The notes below the pieces were generated by a model. That model saw only the letters and a program-made list of their open reading frames with translations. It had not been told where the DNA came from and did not search any database. 64,000 nt of DNA, from the NCBI RefSeq assembly GCF_021602155.1, contig NZ_BQHY01000008.1, forward strand, positions 62,001-126,000, written 5' to 3'. This DNA is from Pseudomonas parakoreensis. GTDB lineage: Bacteria; Pseudomonadota; Gammaproteobacteria; Pseudomonadales; Pseudomonadaceae. Every line of letters starts with the position of its first letter. Position 1 is the stretch's first letter. Shown piece after piece: positions 24,846-33,566 of this stretch. A program made the position numbers and the translations under genes.

Positions 24846-26150
24846 TTATCTCCGGGTCGGGTCGAACGTGGCGGGCAGCGTGGCCCAGCAGGCGTCGTAA
24901 TTGGATTGCAGTTGCGGGCAGTCGAGGGCGAAACGGCTTGGACGCAGCACCTGACTGGTCTCGAACATGAAGGCCATGGTGTTGTCGATCTTCGCTGGTT
25001 TGAGTTCGGCGTTGATCGCTTTGGTGCAGGTTTCGCCGTCCGGGCCGTGGGCACTCATGCAGCTGTGCAGCGAGGCACCGCCGGGCACAAAGCCTTCAGC
25101 CTTGGCGTCGTATTCGCCGTGGATCAGGCCCATGAACTCGTTCATCAGGTTGCGATGGAACCACGGTGGACGGAAGGTGTTCTCGGCGACCATCCAGCGT
25201 GGCGGGAAGATCACGAAGTCGAGGTTGGCCATGCCATGCACGCTGGTCGGCGAGGTCAGCACGGTGAAAATCGATGGGTCAGGATGATCGAAACTCACGG
25301 TGCCAATGGTGTTGAAACGGCGCAGATCGTATTTGTACGGCACGTTGTTGCCGTGCCAGGCGACCACGTTCAGCGGCGAATGATCGAGTTGGGTGCCCCA
25401 CAACTGGCCAAGGAATTTCTGCACCAGCGTCGTCGGCTGCTGCAGGTTTTCGTAGGCAGCGACCGGCGCGAGGAAGTCCCGTGGATTGGCCAGACCGTTG
25501 CTGCCGATCGGCCCCAGGTCCGGCAGGCGCAGCGGCGCGCCGTGGTTCTCGGCAACGTAACCGCGCACCTGCGGATCAAGCAGTTCGACGCGGAATTTCA
25601 GACCGCGTGGCAACACGGCGATTTCCAGCGGCGCGACTTCGAGCACACCGAGTTCGGTGGCAATCCGCAGTCGCCCGAGTTGCGGCACCAGCAGCAGTTC
25701 GCCGTCGGCGTTGTAGAACACCCGATCCATCGAGCGATTGGCGGCGTAGTTATAGATGCTGATGCCGGCCGGTTTTTCCGCTGCCGAGTTGGCGACCATA
25801 CCGACCAGGCCGTCGATGAAGTCGGTCGGCTCGGCGGGCATTTGCAGTGGATTCCAGCGCAGACGATTCGGGGTTACGTCACCCAGCGGGCCGCCAGCCA
25901 GTTGCCGCTCCAGTTTGACGAACGCCGGGTGATTGGCCGACGGTTGAATCCGGTACAACCACGTACGTCGCGCTTCACTGCGGGTCATGGTGAACGCCGT
26001 GCCGGAGAGCAATTCGGTGTAGAGGCCGTAGGGCGCTTTTTGCGGGGAGTTCTGGCCGATGGGCAAGGCGCCGGGCAACGCTTCACTGCAAAATTCGTTG
26101 CCGAAACCGGACTGGTACGCCAGCGCCGACGCGTTTGAATCGAGGTTCAT
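24846..26150 (-). CDS. hmgA: Homogentisate 1,2-dioxygenase
   Basis: This 434-residue Fe(II) cupin enzyme opens the ring of homogentisate to maleylacetoacetate. It starts YQSGFGNEF, a family hallmark, and the iron-site region shows [19 protein letters not shown] and [14 protein letters not shown], with H and E ligands and the later [12 protein letters not shown] 26150 is chosen because AGGAGG lies five bases upstream; a longer reading from 26210 lacks a ribosome site. It leads the operon hmgA-fahA-maiA and faces the IclR regulator gene across an operator-like palindrome. Confidence 0.97.
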   Translation of the reverse strand: MNLDSNASALAYQSGFGNEFCSEALPGALPIGQNSPQKAPYGLYTELLSGTAFTMTRSEARRTWLYRIQPSANHPAFVKLERQLAGGPLGDVTPNRLRWNPLQMPAEPTDFIDGLVGMVANSAAEKPAGISIYNYAANRSMDRVFYNADGELLLVPQLGRLRIATELGVLEVAPLEIAVLPRGLKFRVELLDPQVRGYVAENHGAPLRLPDLGPIGSNGLANPRDFLAPVAAYENLQQPTTLVQKFLGQLWGTQLDHSPLNVVAWHGNNVPYKYDLRRFNTIGTVSFDHPDPSIFTVLTSPTSVHGMANLDFVIFPPRWMVAENTFRPPWFHRNLMNEFMGLIHGEYDAKAEGFVPGGASLHSCMSAHGPDGETCTKAINAELKPAKIDNTMAFMFETSQVLRPSRFALDCPQLQSNYDACWATLPATFDPTRR

Positions 26151-26227
26151 GGAGCCTCCTGAACAGGGAGTCGGCAGTGGCCCATCGCTCTGGCTCAGAG
26201 CTTTGCGCACGCCGGGGTTGTTATTAT

Positions 26228-26253
26228 CGTAATTCGATTACGCATAACGTAAT
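26228..26253 (+). promoter_or_regulatory. Operator candidate for HmgR
   Basis: CGTAATTCGATTACG (26228-26242) is a perfect palindrome with a 3-bp centre, and a third CGTAAT half-site follows at 26248-26253. It lies midway between the divergent hmgA and hmgR starts, the expected place for an IclR-type repressor to control both. Confidence 0.7.
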
Positions 26254-26315
26254 TTGCTCGCTAACCAGCGTCAAGCTATAAAGACGCCCATTCGTTTTCG
26301 GATCCCGGCCGCACC

Positions 26316-27110
26316 ATGGAAAAAACCAGCGACAGCAACGGCAAACAGAAAGTCCGCTCCGCCGAGGTCGGCACCGACATCCTCAAGGCGTTGGCCGAGT
26401 TGTCGCCCTCCACCTCGTTGTCGCGGCTGGCCGAACATGTGCAGATGCCGGCGAGCAAGGTGCACCGTTATCTTCAGGCCCTGATCGCCAGTGGTTTCGC
26501 CGAGCAGAACGCCGCCACCAACCATTACGGACTCGGCCGTGAAGCGTTGCGCGTGGGCCTGGCAGCCCTGAACAGTATGGACGTGCTGAAAGTCGCCGCC
26601 CTGCCGCTGTCGGAGTTGCGTGATGAACTGAATGAAACCTGCTTTCTGGCGGTGTGGGGCAATCAGGGCGCGACCGTGGTGCACATCGAGCCGGCGGTGC
26701 GCGCGGTGACGGTGGTCACGCAATTGGGTTCGGTATTACCGCTGCTCAGTTCATCCACTGGCTTGGTGTTCAGTGCCTATCTGCCGCATCGCGAAACCGA
26801 TGAACTGCGCGTACTGGAAACCGCCATCGCCGACCATCCGCTGGCCGATGAAAAAAACTACGTCAGCCTGTGTGAACAGATCCGTGAACGCGGTCTGCAT
26901 CATGTGCACGGTTTGTTGATGCCGGGCGTGGATGCGTTGTCGGCGCCAGTGTTCAACGCCGTCGGGCAGATCGCAGCGGTACTGACGATTGTCGGCCCGA
27001 CTTCATTGTTCCACGCCGATGAAAACGGCCCGGCCGCCCGGCGATTGCTGGCGGCGGCACGCGCCGTCAGTTGGCGCATGGGCTATCAGGCCGACGACCT
27101 GCGCCCTTGA
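26316..27110 (+). CDS. hmgR: IclR-family regulator of homogentisate catabolism
   Basis: This 264-residue IclR protein has a winged helix-turn-helix at about residues 15-75 (GTDILKALAELSPSTSLSRL, MPASKVHRYLQALIASGF) and an effector domain with the family's VGPTSLF near the end. It is divergent from hmgA. In P. putida the equivalent regulator represses hmgABC until homogentisate binds; the same is expected here given the palindromic operator between the genes. Confidence 0.9.
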   Translation: MEKTSDSNGKQKVRSAEVGTDILKALAELSPSTSLSRLAEHVQMPASKVHRYLQALIASGFAEQNAATNHYGLGREALRVGLAALNSMDVLKVAALPLSELRDELNETCFLAVWGNQGATVVHIEPAVRAVTVVTQLGSVLPLLSSSTGLVFSAYLPHRETDELRVLETAIADHPLADEKNYVSLCEQIRERGLHHVHGLLMPGVDALSAPVFNAVGQIAAVLTIVGPTSLFHADENGPAARRLLAAARAVSWRMGYQADDLRP

Positions 27111-27149
27111 AACAACAGCCACAATCCCTTCAGTGACCCAATAGCGTAG

Positions 27150-27191
27150 CCGGACACGACTGTTGCATGCCCCGTAACAGTGCATGTCCGG
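27150..27191. other. Long hairpin after hmgR
   Basis: CCGGACA-cg-ACTGTT and AACAGT-gca-TGTCCGG form a two-part stem around an 11-base loop, 39 bases after the hmgR stop. No T run follows, so it is not a standard terminator; it may be an unusual transcript end or part of a structured RNA. Confidence 0.5.
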
Positions 27192-27221
27192 AATCGCTCT
27201 GTTTCCTTCGATCTCAAGTGC

Positions 27222-27344
27222 TTATTCTGAGCGGGCTTTCACGGCACACGCCGCAAAGCCCCGGCCTTGGCTGCCGAGCAACTCGCGCCAGCGCTGACCG
27301 ATTTCAGATGAGTCGATGCTTCGATTGATCGCCCCGGTGTTCAC
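27222..27344 (-). CDS. Possible small ORF or gene remnant, 40 residues
   Basis: A GTG-initiated frame of 40 codons ends at TAA (27222-27224) and contains EIGQRWRELLGSQGRG and FAACAVKARSE. About 70% of third positions are G or C, near the bias of real genes here. However AAGGAG is 16 bases before the GTG, too far for a normal start, and I do not recognise the family. It could be a small protein, a remnant of a longer gene, or chance. It lies in the 354-bp gap 27111-27464, which otherwise holds the hairpin at 27150 and the terminator at 27385. Confidence 0.25.
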   Translation of the reverse strand: MNTGAINRSIDSSEIGQRWRELLGSQGRGFAACAVKARSE

Positions 27345-27384
27345 TGACGTTGATTTGTAGCTCCTTGATCCAACGTCTTACCTT

Positions 27385-27412
27385 GGCCGCTGCGTTTGCA
27401 GCGGCCTTTTTT
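27385..27412 (+). terminator. Orphan intrinsic terminator
   Basis: GGCCGCTGC and GCAGCGGCC pair around GTTT and are followed by TTTTTT: a strong rightward terminator. The nearest upstream gene on that strand, hmgR, ends 275 bases earlier, so it may end a long hmgR transcript or a small RNA starting in the gap. Confidence 0.8.
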
Positions 27413-27464
27413 ATGGGCGGTATTTATGCCGGCGGGACAGGTCGCTTGACGGTCATGGCAGATG

Positions 27465-28376
27465 TCACAGTGAATACTTCTGCAGATTCGCCATCATTTC
27501 CTTCAGCGCTTCAATGTTGTCCTTGGGATGCGCCGCGCCTTCGAAATCGCAGATCTGCTGCCAATGCGCCGCGACGTCTTCCGGAGAGAAACCGCTGCGT
27601 GGATCGAACCCGGCGCCGAGGCTGCGCTCCCAGCGCACCTTGCCCATCCAGCCACCACCGACTTCAAACAGACCGGACGTTTCCTGGCACTGTTCACTGG
27701 TCAGGTACACCACCAGCGGGCTGACCAGTTCCGGTTTCAGCTGTTCGAACACTTGCGGCGGGATCAGCCCCTCGGTCATGCGTGTGCCGCCAGTGGGCGC
27801 GATGGCGTTGACCAGAATGTTGTTCTTGCGCCCTTCGATGGCCAGCGTCCGGGTCAACCCGTACAGGCCGAGTTTGGCCATGCCGTAATTGGACTGACCG
27901 AAGTTGCCGTAGATGCCTGAGGTCGATGCCGTGAAGATCACCCGGCCATAGTTCTGCTCGCGCAGGTGCGGCCAGGCGGCGCGGGTCACTTTGTAAGCGC
28001 CTTCGACGTGAACGCGATAGACCAGATCCCAGTCGGCGTCGTCCATCTTGTGAAAGGTCTTGTCGCGCAGGATCCCGGCGTTGTTCACCACCACGTCGAC
28101 ACGGCCAAAGGCGTCGAGGGCGTTCTGCACCAGTTTGTCGCCGTCGGTGACCGAGTCGTGGTTGGCCTCGGCAATGCCGCCGGCTTCGCGAATTTCCGCC
28201 ACCACACGGTCGGCGGCGGAGGCGTTGGCGCCCTCACCCTGGGTCGAGCCGCCGAGGTCGTTGACCAGCACTCTGGCGCCGTGCCGCGCGAACAGCAAAG
28301 CATGCGCCCGGCCCAGGCCACCACCGGCGCCGGTGACGATCACGACTTTATCTTCGAAACGTACGGACTCATTCAT
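27465..28376 (-). CDS. SDR oxidoreductase, 3-hydroxyacyl-CoA dehydrogenase-like
   Basis: This 303-residue SDR starts at ATG 28376 (GGAG eight bases upstream). It shows TGAGGGLGRAHAL (residues 15-27), NNAG, and YGMAKLGLYGLTR with the catalytic Y and K. The sequence VNDLGGSTQGEG after the cofactor motif and the long C-terminal tail (about 60 residues beyond the usual SDR end) are typical of the hydroxyacyl-CoA dehydrogenase domain of peroxisomal multifunctional enzyme type 2 relatives. Oxidation of a 3-hydroxyacyl-CoA is a plausible role. It is separated from the next minus-strand genes by a REP pair. Confidence 0.82.
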   Translation of the reverse strand: MNESVRFEDKVVIVTGAGGGLGRAHALLFARHGARVLVNDLGGSTQGEGANASAADRVVAEIREAGGIAEANHDSVTDGDKLVQNALDAFGRVDVVVNNAGILRDKTFHKMDDADWDLVYRVHVEGAYKVTRAAWPHLREQNYGRVIFTASTSGIYGNFGQSNYGMAKLGLYGLTRTLAIEGRKNNILVNAIAPTGGTRMTEGLIPPQVFEQLKPELVSPLVVYLTSEQCQETSGLFEVGGGWMGKVRWERSLGAGFDPRSGFSPEDVAAHWQQICDFEGAAHPKDNIEALKEMMANLQKYSL

Positions 28377-28496
28377 CGCAGGAACTCCAGCAGGCCAGTA
28401 TTGAGTCCGAGTGTCAGGCACAGGGCTTTGGGTCACAACAAATACGGCTGAGGCTGAATGGTGCGCGATAAGGGTGGGGGATGATGAGGGCGTCAA

Positions 28497-28574
28497 AAGA
28501 TCAAAAGATCGCAGCCTGCGGCAGCGCCTGCATTAATTTGTGCAGGAGTTGCCGCAGGCTGCGATCTTTTGATC
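28497..28574. repeat. REP inverted pair
   Basis: Arms AAAGATCGCAGCCTGCGGCA and its complement (TGCCGCAGGCTGCGATCTTT) face each other about 20 bases apart between the SDR gene start and the alpha/beta hydrolase stop. Confidence 0.9.
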
Positions 28575-28576
28575 TC

Positions 28577-29479
28577 TCAGGAGCACGCCACCTTGCGCGG
28601 CGGCAACGCCAGGCGGTCACGAAACGCCAGATAATGTTTGAGCACCTGCACCGGCGCCTCGATCTGTGGATAGTGGCCGATGCCCGGCAACAACACCGTG
28701 TCGGCGCCCGCGATCAACTGGCGGTAACGCTCGACCATGTGCGCACCGGAGACCGGATCGACTTCGCCATCAATCACCCGCAACGGGATGTCATCACGCT
28801 GCATGGCCGCTACCCAGCGGTCGCGCTGCGCCCGGCGCTCGGGGATGTAGCCAATCAGTTTGTGCAGGATGCGCGGACCGCGATGGGTCTCGATCAGGCT
28901 CCAGAAATCATCCAGCTCACTTTCGCTGGGGCCGGTCTGCGGACCGAAAATCTGCCGAAAGCTTTTCACCAACGCATCACGGCTGAAGGCCCGGCCAATC
29001 ATCCAGCCCAAAGGGCTGAGCAACAGCTTTTGCATCAACACCGGGCGATGGGTTTCCGGGAACAGCCCGCCGTTGAGGAACACGCAACTGGCGACGGCGA
29101 GCCGGTTTTCGTAATGCCGCGCGAGCAGTTCCTGGGCGACGCTGTCGCCGTAATCGTGAGCCAGAATATGCAGGGGTTGCTCGACCTGCAGATGGGCCAG
29201 CAGTGCCTGTTGCAAATCGGCCTGTTCCAGCAGGCTGTAGCTGTGACTCAACGGTTTGGCCGAATCACCGAAACCGAGCATGTCACAGGCGATCACCCGA
29301 TAGCGCTGGGCCAGCGGCTGCCACAAGTAGTGCCAGTCCCAACTGGCCGTTGGAAAGCCATGGATCAGCAACAGCGGCTCACCCTGCCCCGCCGTCCAGT
29401 AACGGATCGACTGGCCGCGAAAGACAAACGTCCGGCTGCGTTTGCGCCAGACACACAGAGGAATCTCGGCAAGAGGCAT
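28577..29479 (-). CDS. Alpha/beta hydrolase with Asp nucleophile (epoxide hydrolase/dehalogenase class)
   Basis: This 300-residue alpha/beta hydrolase has the oxyanion motif HGFP (40-43) and the nucleophile elbow AHDYGDS, with aspartate D109 where serine hydrolases have serine. The acid DGEVDPV and histidine GIGHYPQIEAP complete the triad. Asp nucleophiles are used by epoxide hydrolases and haloalkane dehalogenases, so an ether or carbon-halogen substrate is more likely than an ester. Its ATG overlaps the stop of the aldolase gene (ATGA), so the two probably act together. The substrate is unknown. Confidence 0.8.
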   Translation of the reverse strand: MPLAEIPLCVWRKRSRTFVFRGQSIRYWTAGQGEPLLLIHGFPTASWDWHYLWQPLAQRYRVIACDMLGFGDSAKPLSHSYSLLEQADLQQALLAHLQVEQPLHILAHDYGDSVAQELLARHYENRLAVASCVFLNGGLFPETHRPVLMQKLLLSPLGWMIGRAFSRDALVKSFRQIFGPQTGPSESELDDFWSLIETHRGPRILHKLIGYIPERRAQRDRWVAAMQRDDIPLRVIDGEVDPVSGAHMVERYRQLIAGADTVLLPGIGHYPQIEAPVQVLKHYLAFRDRLALPPRKVACS

Positions 29480-30261
29480 CAGAGTTTATATCCGGGGTCT
29501 TGTTTATCGAGTTTGCGCAGCAACGCCGGCCAGGCCAGCGCGCCGCCCATGCCTTGAGCGCTTTTGGTCACGCCGGCGATCATCGCCTTGGCGCCCGCCA
29601 GAATTTGCGGTTCGATGGCGATCAGTTCAGTACCGCCGGTCTGCGCCATGACCTGGATATCGCAGGCGCGCTGGAAGGTGAACATCATCAGAAAAGTGTC
29701 GGCGATGGTGCCGCCACAGGTCAGCAGACCGTGGTTGTGCAGCATCAGGAAATTGTTCTCGCCCAGGTCGGCCTGCAAGCGCGCTTTCTCTTCGTGATTC
29801 AGCGCCACGCCTTCGTAGCCGTGATAGGCCAGGCTCGACAACACGAACAGCGACTGCTGGCTGATCGGCAACACGCCCTGTTTCTGCGCTGAAACGGCCA
29901 CGCCGGACGCGGTGTGCGTGTGCAGTACACACACCACGTCATGCCGCACTTCGTGCACGGCGCTATGGATGGTGTAACCGGCGGGATTGATTTCGTAGGG
30001 ACTGTCCATGAGCTTGTTGCCGGCCTGATCGACTTTGACCAGGCTTGAGGCGGTGATCTCATGAAACATCAAGCCGAACGGATTGATCAGGAAGTCTTCG
30101 GTGCCCGGGACCTTGGCGGAAATGTGGGTAAAGATCAGGTCGTCCCAGCCATGCAGGGCGACCAGTCGATAACAGGCGGCGAGATCGACCCGGGTCTGCC
30201 ACTCCGCAGCACTGACCTGGTCTTTGACATTAACGGGCGACTGGACGGGGGCTACGCTCAC
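29479..30261 (-). CDS. Class II aldolase/adducin-family protein
   Basis: The protein has 260 residues from GTG at 30261, chosen because AGAGG lies eight bases before it; a GTG at 30294 would add 11 residues without a ribosome site. The family's zinc-site histidines appear as HTHTASG and MLHNHGLLTCGG, with the earlier LIFTHISAKVPG. Related enzymes split sugar phosphates or act on phenolic acids. It is translationally coupled to the alpha/beta hydrolase downstream. The pair has no recognised pathway here. Confidence 0.82.
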   Translation of the reverse strand: MSVAPVQSPVNVKDQVSAAEWQTRVDLAACYRLVALHGWDDLIFTHISAKVPGTEDFLINPFGLMFHEITASSLVKVDQAGNKLMDSPYEINPAGYTIHSAVHEVRHDVVCVLHTHTASGVAVSAQKQGVLPISQQSLFVLSSLAYHGYEGVALNHEEKARLQADLGENNFLMLHNHGLLTCGGTIADTFLMMFTFQRACDIQVMAQTGGTELIAIEPQILAGAKAMIAGVTKSAQGMGGALAWPALLRKLDKQDPGYKL

Positions 30262-30392
30262 TGTATGCACCTCTGCGTTCTTATTGTTTGGCACGTGTCA
30301 GCAGTCTAGTCAGCTCCCGGGGCTCACGTAGTTGCATTGCCAGCCAGCTTGATGACTGAGCGGGTCAGCCATGCAAACAGCTTGGATCCATG

Positions 30393-31079
30393 TCAAAGCA
30401 ACGACGCCAACAAAGGCGCGGCGAACAGATTGAGCAGTCCCGTCAGCACCATCACCAGCCCGGCCACCGAGCCCTCTTCACCGCCCACTTCATGCGCCCG
30501 ACTGACGCCGGCACCGTGCGCGCCAACCCCAAACAATGCACCGCGCGCCAAGGCACTGCGTAGCGGCAGCCACTTGAGCAGCACGCCGCCGAGCATCGCA
30601 CCGAACACACCGGTGAACATCACGAACACGGCCGTCAGTTCCGGCACGCCACCCAGATCCTGCGCCAGCGGCATGGCGAACGGCGTGGTGATCGAACGCG
30701 GCACCAGCGACATCGTGACTGAGATATCCAGCGCCAGCGCCCTGGCCAGGCCAAACGAGGTAGCGATCGATGCCGCGCTGCCGGCGAGCATGCCCAGCAA
30801 CAGCGCTGACCAGTGCCGCACCAGCAGACGTCGCTGCTGCCAGATCGGCACCGCGAAAGCGACCGTCACCGGCCCGAGCACCAGCATCAGCCAATGGGTG
30901 TTGCTGGCGTATTCGGCATAGGCCGTGTGCAACGGTATGGCGAGCGCCAGCAGCAGCGCCGGCACCAGAATCAGCGGCGACAGCAGATAACGCCCGGTGC
31001 GTCGATAAATCCAGCGACTGAACAGATACGCCAACAGCGTGAAAGCGAGCCAGAACATCGGCATCCATTCAAGCTTCAT
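30393..31079 (-). CDS. LrgB/CidB-family membrane protein
   Basis: This 228-residue protein has about seven membrane helices and the LrgB signature DISVTMSLVPRSITTPFAM (about residues 123-141), then GAHGAGVSRAHEVG near the end. It overlaps the upstream LrgA-type gene by 11 bases, so the two form a pair. CidAB/LrgAB proteins have been linked to control of murein hydrolase export, cell death and, more recently, pyruvate or C3-acid transport. Which applies here is unclear. Confidence 0.88.
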   Translation of the reverse strand: MKLEWMPMFWLAFTLLAYLFSRWIYRRTGRYLLSPLILVPALLLALAIPLHTAYAEYASNTHWLMLVLGPVTVAFAVPIWQQRRLLVRHWSALLLGMLAGSAASIATSFGLARALALDISVTMSLVPRSITTPFAMPLAQDLGGVPELTAVFVMFTGVFGAMLGGVLLKWLPLRSALARGALFGVGAHGAGVSRAHEVGGEEGSVAGLVMVLTGLLNLFAAPLLASLL

Positions 31080-31455
31080 GAGACCGCCTCAGGCGCACAG
31101 CCAACTCCACGGTAAAGGCCGTCACCAGCATCACCATCAGGGTGCTGGCGCCAATCACCAGCAGAATCCGCCAACCGTCATCACGCAGCAGTGCGCCGTA
31201 GTCGAGCAGACTCATCAGTGCCGGAATAAAGAACAGCAGCATCTCGGCCATCAGCAAGCCGGCACCCAGTTGCAGCGCCGCCGGTTTGACCCAGCCAAAC
31301 GCGAACGCCAGCAGCAACAGGGCCATGCCGATAACGCCACCGGGGATTGGCCAGGCCAGCCACGCGGCGATCTGGCAGCCGAGCAGATAGAGACCGAGCA
31401 ACACGGCCAGTTCTGCTATCAGACGGGAAACATACGTGAGGGACGCAGCGTTCAT
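31069..31455 (-). CDS. CidA/LrgA-family small membrane protein
   Basis: The protein has 128 residues from ATG 31455 (AAGGAG seven bases upstream; the longer frame to 31587 has no ribosome site and overlaps the divergent LysR gene). Four membrane helices, with the family signature PIPGGVIGMALLLLAF and the later EMLLFFIPALMSLLDYG. It is the holin-like partner of the LrgB-type protein and is divergent from a LysR gene, the order typical of cidAB with CidR. Confidence 0.88.
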   Translation of the reverse strand: MNAASLTYVSRLIAELAVLLGLYLLGCQIAAWLAWPIPGGVIGMALLLLAFAFGWVKPAALQLGAGLLMAEMLLFFIPALMSLLDYGALLRDDGWRILLVIGASTLMVMLVTAFTVELAVRLRRSHEA

Positions 31456-31549
31456 GATGGGCTCCTTACAGGGGCTTATTTTACGAAGCGGCCTGCCATC
31501 CCAGAAGCGAATTGTTAGACTCATGGCTATTCCAAAACGGAATCGGACA

Positions 31550-32437
31550 ATGGAATTCAAACAGCTGCGCAGTTTTGTCGAAGTCATGCGTCAAGGCGGC
31601 TTTACCCAGGCGGCGAAAACCCTGCACGTCAGTCAGTCGGCGGTGAGCAAACAAGTCGCGCAACTGGAGCAGAGTCTCGGCACGCCGTTGCTCGAACGGC
31701 TCGGCTCCCAGTTACACCTGACCGCTGCGGGCAGCGTGGTGCTGTCATACGCCGAGGGCATGCTGCGCTTGCGTCAGGAGTTGCTCAGCGAACTGGATGA
31801 TCTGAGCCAACTGGCGCGCGGCGAATTGCGCCTCGGTCTGCCGCTGCTGGGCAGCGATGCGTTGTTCGCCGGGTTGTTCGCCGAATATCGACGGCGCTAT
31901 CCGAACATCAGCATTCAATTGCTTGAGGGCGGCAGCCGTAACGTGGAACAGGCGGTGCTCAGCGGAGAACTGGAGTTGGGTGGCAGCTTGCAGCCCAAGG
32001 ATCCGCAGTTCGATTTTCAGCCGTTCTGCGATGAGAAGCTCGACGCGTTGCTGCCGGTGGATCATCCACTGGCGGCGCGCGGTGAAATTGCTCTGGAGGA
32101 GTTGGCCGAAACACCGTTCCTGCTGTATCAGCGCAGCTTCGTGCTCAATGACCGTCTATTGCAGGCGTGCCAGCAATTGGGCTTTACCCCGAAAGAAGGC
32201 GGGCGCAGTGGCCAGGCGGATTTTCTCGTGGCGCTGGTGGCGGCCGGGCAAGGCGTGGTGCTGTTGCCGAGCGTGGTCGCCCGGGCACTGGAGCGTCCGG
32301 GCGTGGTGCGCCTGACCTTGCGCGCGCCAGATTATCTGCGTTGGGATATCGCGTTCATCTGGCGTCGCGGCGCCTACCTGTCGAAAGCCGCGCAGGCCTG
32401 GCTGGCCCTTCTGCGCGAGCGCGCGATCAGCCCTTGA
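31550..32437 (+). CDS. LysR-family regulator divergent from lrgAB-type genes
   Basis: The protein has 295 residues from ATG 31550, the canonical LysR start (MEFKQLRSFVEVMRQGGFTQ); an upstream ATG at 31523 is possible. The helix-turn-helix reads TQAAKTLHVSQSAVSKQVAQ. The effector domain resembles CynR/CysB-like members. It lies 95 bases from the divergent LrgA-type start, so it probably controls that pair as CidR does. Its 3' end overlaps the flavodoxin gene on the other strand by 11 bases. Confidence 0.85.
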   Translation: MEFKQLRSFVEVMRQGGFTQAAKTLHVSQSAVSKQVAQLEQSLGTPLLERLGSQLHLTAAGSVVLSYAEGMLRLRQELLSELDDLSQLARGELRLGLPLLGSDALFAGLFAEYRRRYPNISIQLLEGGSRNVEQAVLSGELELGGSLQPKDPQFDFQPFCDEKLDALLPVDHPLAARGEIALEELAETPFLLYQRSFVLNDRLLQACQQLGFTPKEGGRSGQADFLVALVAAGQGVVLLPSVVARALERPGVVRLTLRAPDYLRWDIAFIWRRGAYLSKAAQAWLALLRERAISP

Positions 32438-32882
32438 GCGTGGCGATCAACTGCGCCAGCCAAGGCTCGGCATCGGTTTCCGGGGTCACGCTTTCGCTGG
32501 CGTCCAGACGCAGCATCTCCTGTACTTCGCGCAGGCCCAGCTCGGCGAACAACTCACGCATCAGCTCGCCGCCACCGCAGAACGTATCGCCGTAACTGGC
32601 ATCGCCCAAACCGATCACCGCGCCGGGCAAACCGCGCCAGGCCATCGGCAATTGATCGCGAAGGCTGAAATAGAGCGGCTGCAGGTTATCCGGCAACTCG
32701 CCCATGCCGGTGGTCGAGGTCACCGCGAGAATCGCTTCAGGGCCGAACGCCTGTATATCCGCCAGGCTGGCGCGCGAGTTGTAGAAGGTTTCAAAACCGG
32801 CGTCTTTCAGCAGGTTCTGCGCGTGACGGGCGACTTCTTCGGCCGCGCCGTAAACCGAGCCGGAGAGGATGGCGACTTTCAT
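32427..32882 (-). CDS. Short-chain flavodoxin (MioC-like)
   Basis: The protein has 151 residues from ATG 32882 (AGGATC upstream; the longer reading to 33032 runs into the LOV gene's promoter). The FMN phosphate loop is SGSVYGAAEEVA (residues 7-18) and the flavin-contacting loops are TSTTGMGELPDN and IGLGDASYGDTFCGGG. MioC/YqcA-type flavodoxins donate electrons in biotin or other radical reactions. No partner gene is nearby, so the client is unknown. It is divergent from the LOV gene, sharing about 150 bases of intergenic DNA. Confidence 0.85.
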   Translation of the reverse strand: MKVAILSGSVYGAAEEVARHAQNLLKDAGFETFYNSRASLADIQAFGPEAILAVTSTTGMGELPDNLQPLYFSLRDQLPMAWRGLPGAVIGLGDASYGDTFCGGGELMRELFAELGLREVQEMLRLDASESVTPETDAEPWLAQLIATLKG

Positions 32883-33034
32883 CAATCTGATCCTGAAGCT
32901 GAAAAAAAGAGCGGCGATAGTAGCAGTCCGACGTAAAAGCCGCGATCCAGGCCCGAATAGCCGTGATGGCCAGTAGACAGACTGGCTGGAACTTCTAGAA
33001 TGCCAGCCAATATCGACACTGAAAGGATTCATTG

Positions 33035-33511
33035 ATGATCAACGCCAGTCTGCTGCAAATGGTGATCAACGCTTCGAACGACGGGATCGTGGTTGCAGAA
33101 AAGGAAGGCGAACAGGACAACATCCTGATTTACGTAAACCCGGCCTTCGAGCGCCTGACCGGTTATAGCAGCGAAGAAATTCTCTACCAGGATTGCCGTT
33201 TTCTGCAGTCCGGCGACCGCGATCAGGCAAGTCTGGAAAGGATTCGCGAAGTGCTGCGCGCTGGTGGCGCGTGTCGCGAAACATTGCGCAATTATCGCAA
33301 GGACGGCACGCCTTTCTGGAATGAACTGTCGCTATCGACGGTACAAAACGCCGATGATGGCCAGACTTATTTCGTCGGCGTGCAGAAGGACGTCACGGTT
33401 CAGGTCAAGGCGCAGCAACGCGTCGCGCAACTGGAAGCACAGGTTGCCGCCTTGCAAGCCGAACTCTCTGCCCTGAAAGCGACGAACGGCGCAAACAAAA
33501 CGGCGAACTAA
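33035..33511 (+). CDS. Short LOV-domain blue-light photoreceptor
   Basis: This 158-residue protein is a LOV (PAS) domain with a helical C-terminal cap and no output domain. The flavin-adduct cysteine C54 is in QDCRFLQSGDRDQ (the GXNCRFLQ motif), and the FMN-binding RNYRKDGTPFWNELSLS follows. It closely resembles PpSB1-LOV of P. putida from memory (ASNDGIVVAEKEG is shared). The last 35 residues form a coiled coil with AQLEAQVAALQAELSALKA. ATG 33035 is chosen over TTG 33032. It should sense blue light and pass the state to a partner protein; a LitR-type regulator is encoded 665 bases away. Confidence 0.93.
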   Translation: MINASLLQMVINASNDGIVVAEKEGEQDNILIYVNPAFERLTGYSSEEILYQDCRFLQSGDRDQASLERIREVLRAGGACRETLRNYRKDGTPFWNELSLSTVQNADDGQTYFVGVQKDVTVQVKAQQRVAQLEAQVAALQAELSALKATNGANKTAN

Positions 33512-33566
33512 GTGTCAGTAACTACAATCACCAATGACTTTGTAACTAATTCTTTCGAGCCAGGCC

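Noticed and set aside
24150-26138. A 662-codon plus-strand frame over fahA and hmgA
   Set aside because: It spans two enzyme genes on the other strand that have clear families and ribosome sites; the product resembles no family.
27350-27724. A 124-codon plus-strand frame covering the terminator at 27385
   Set aside because: It reads through a strong terminator and into the antisense strand of the SDR gene; it shows no domain.
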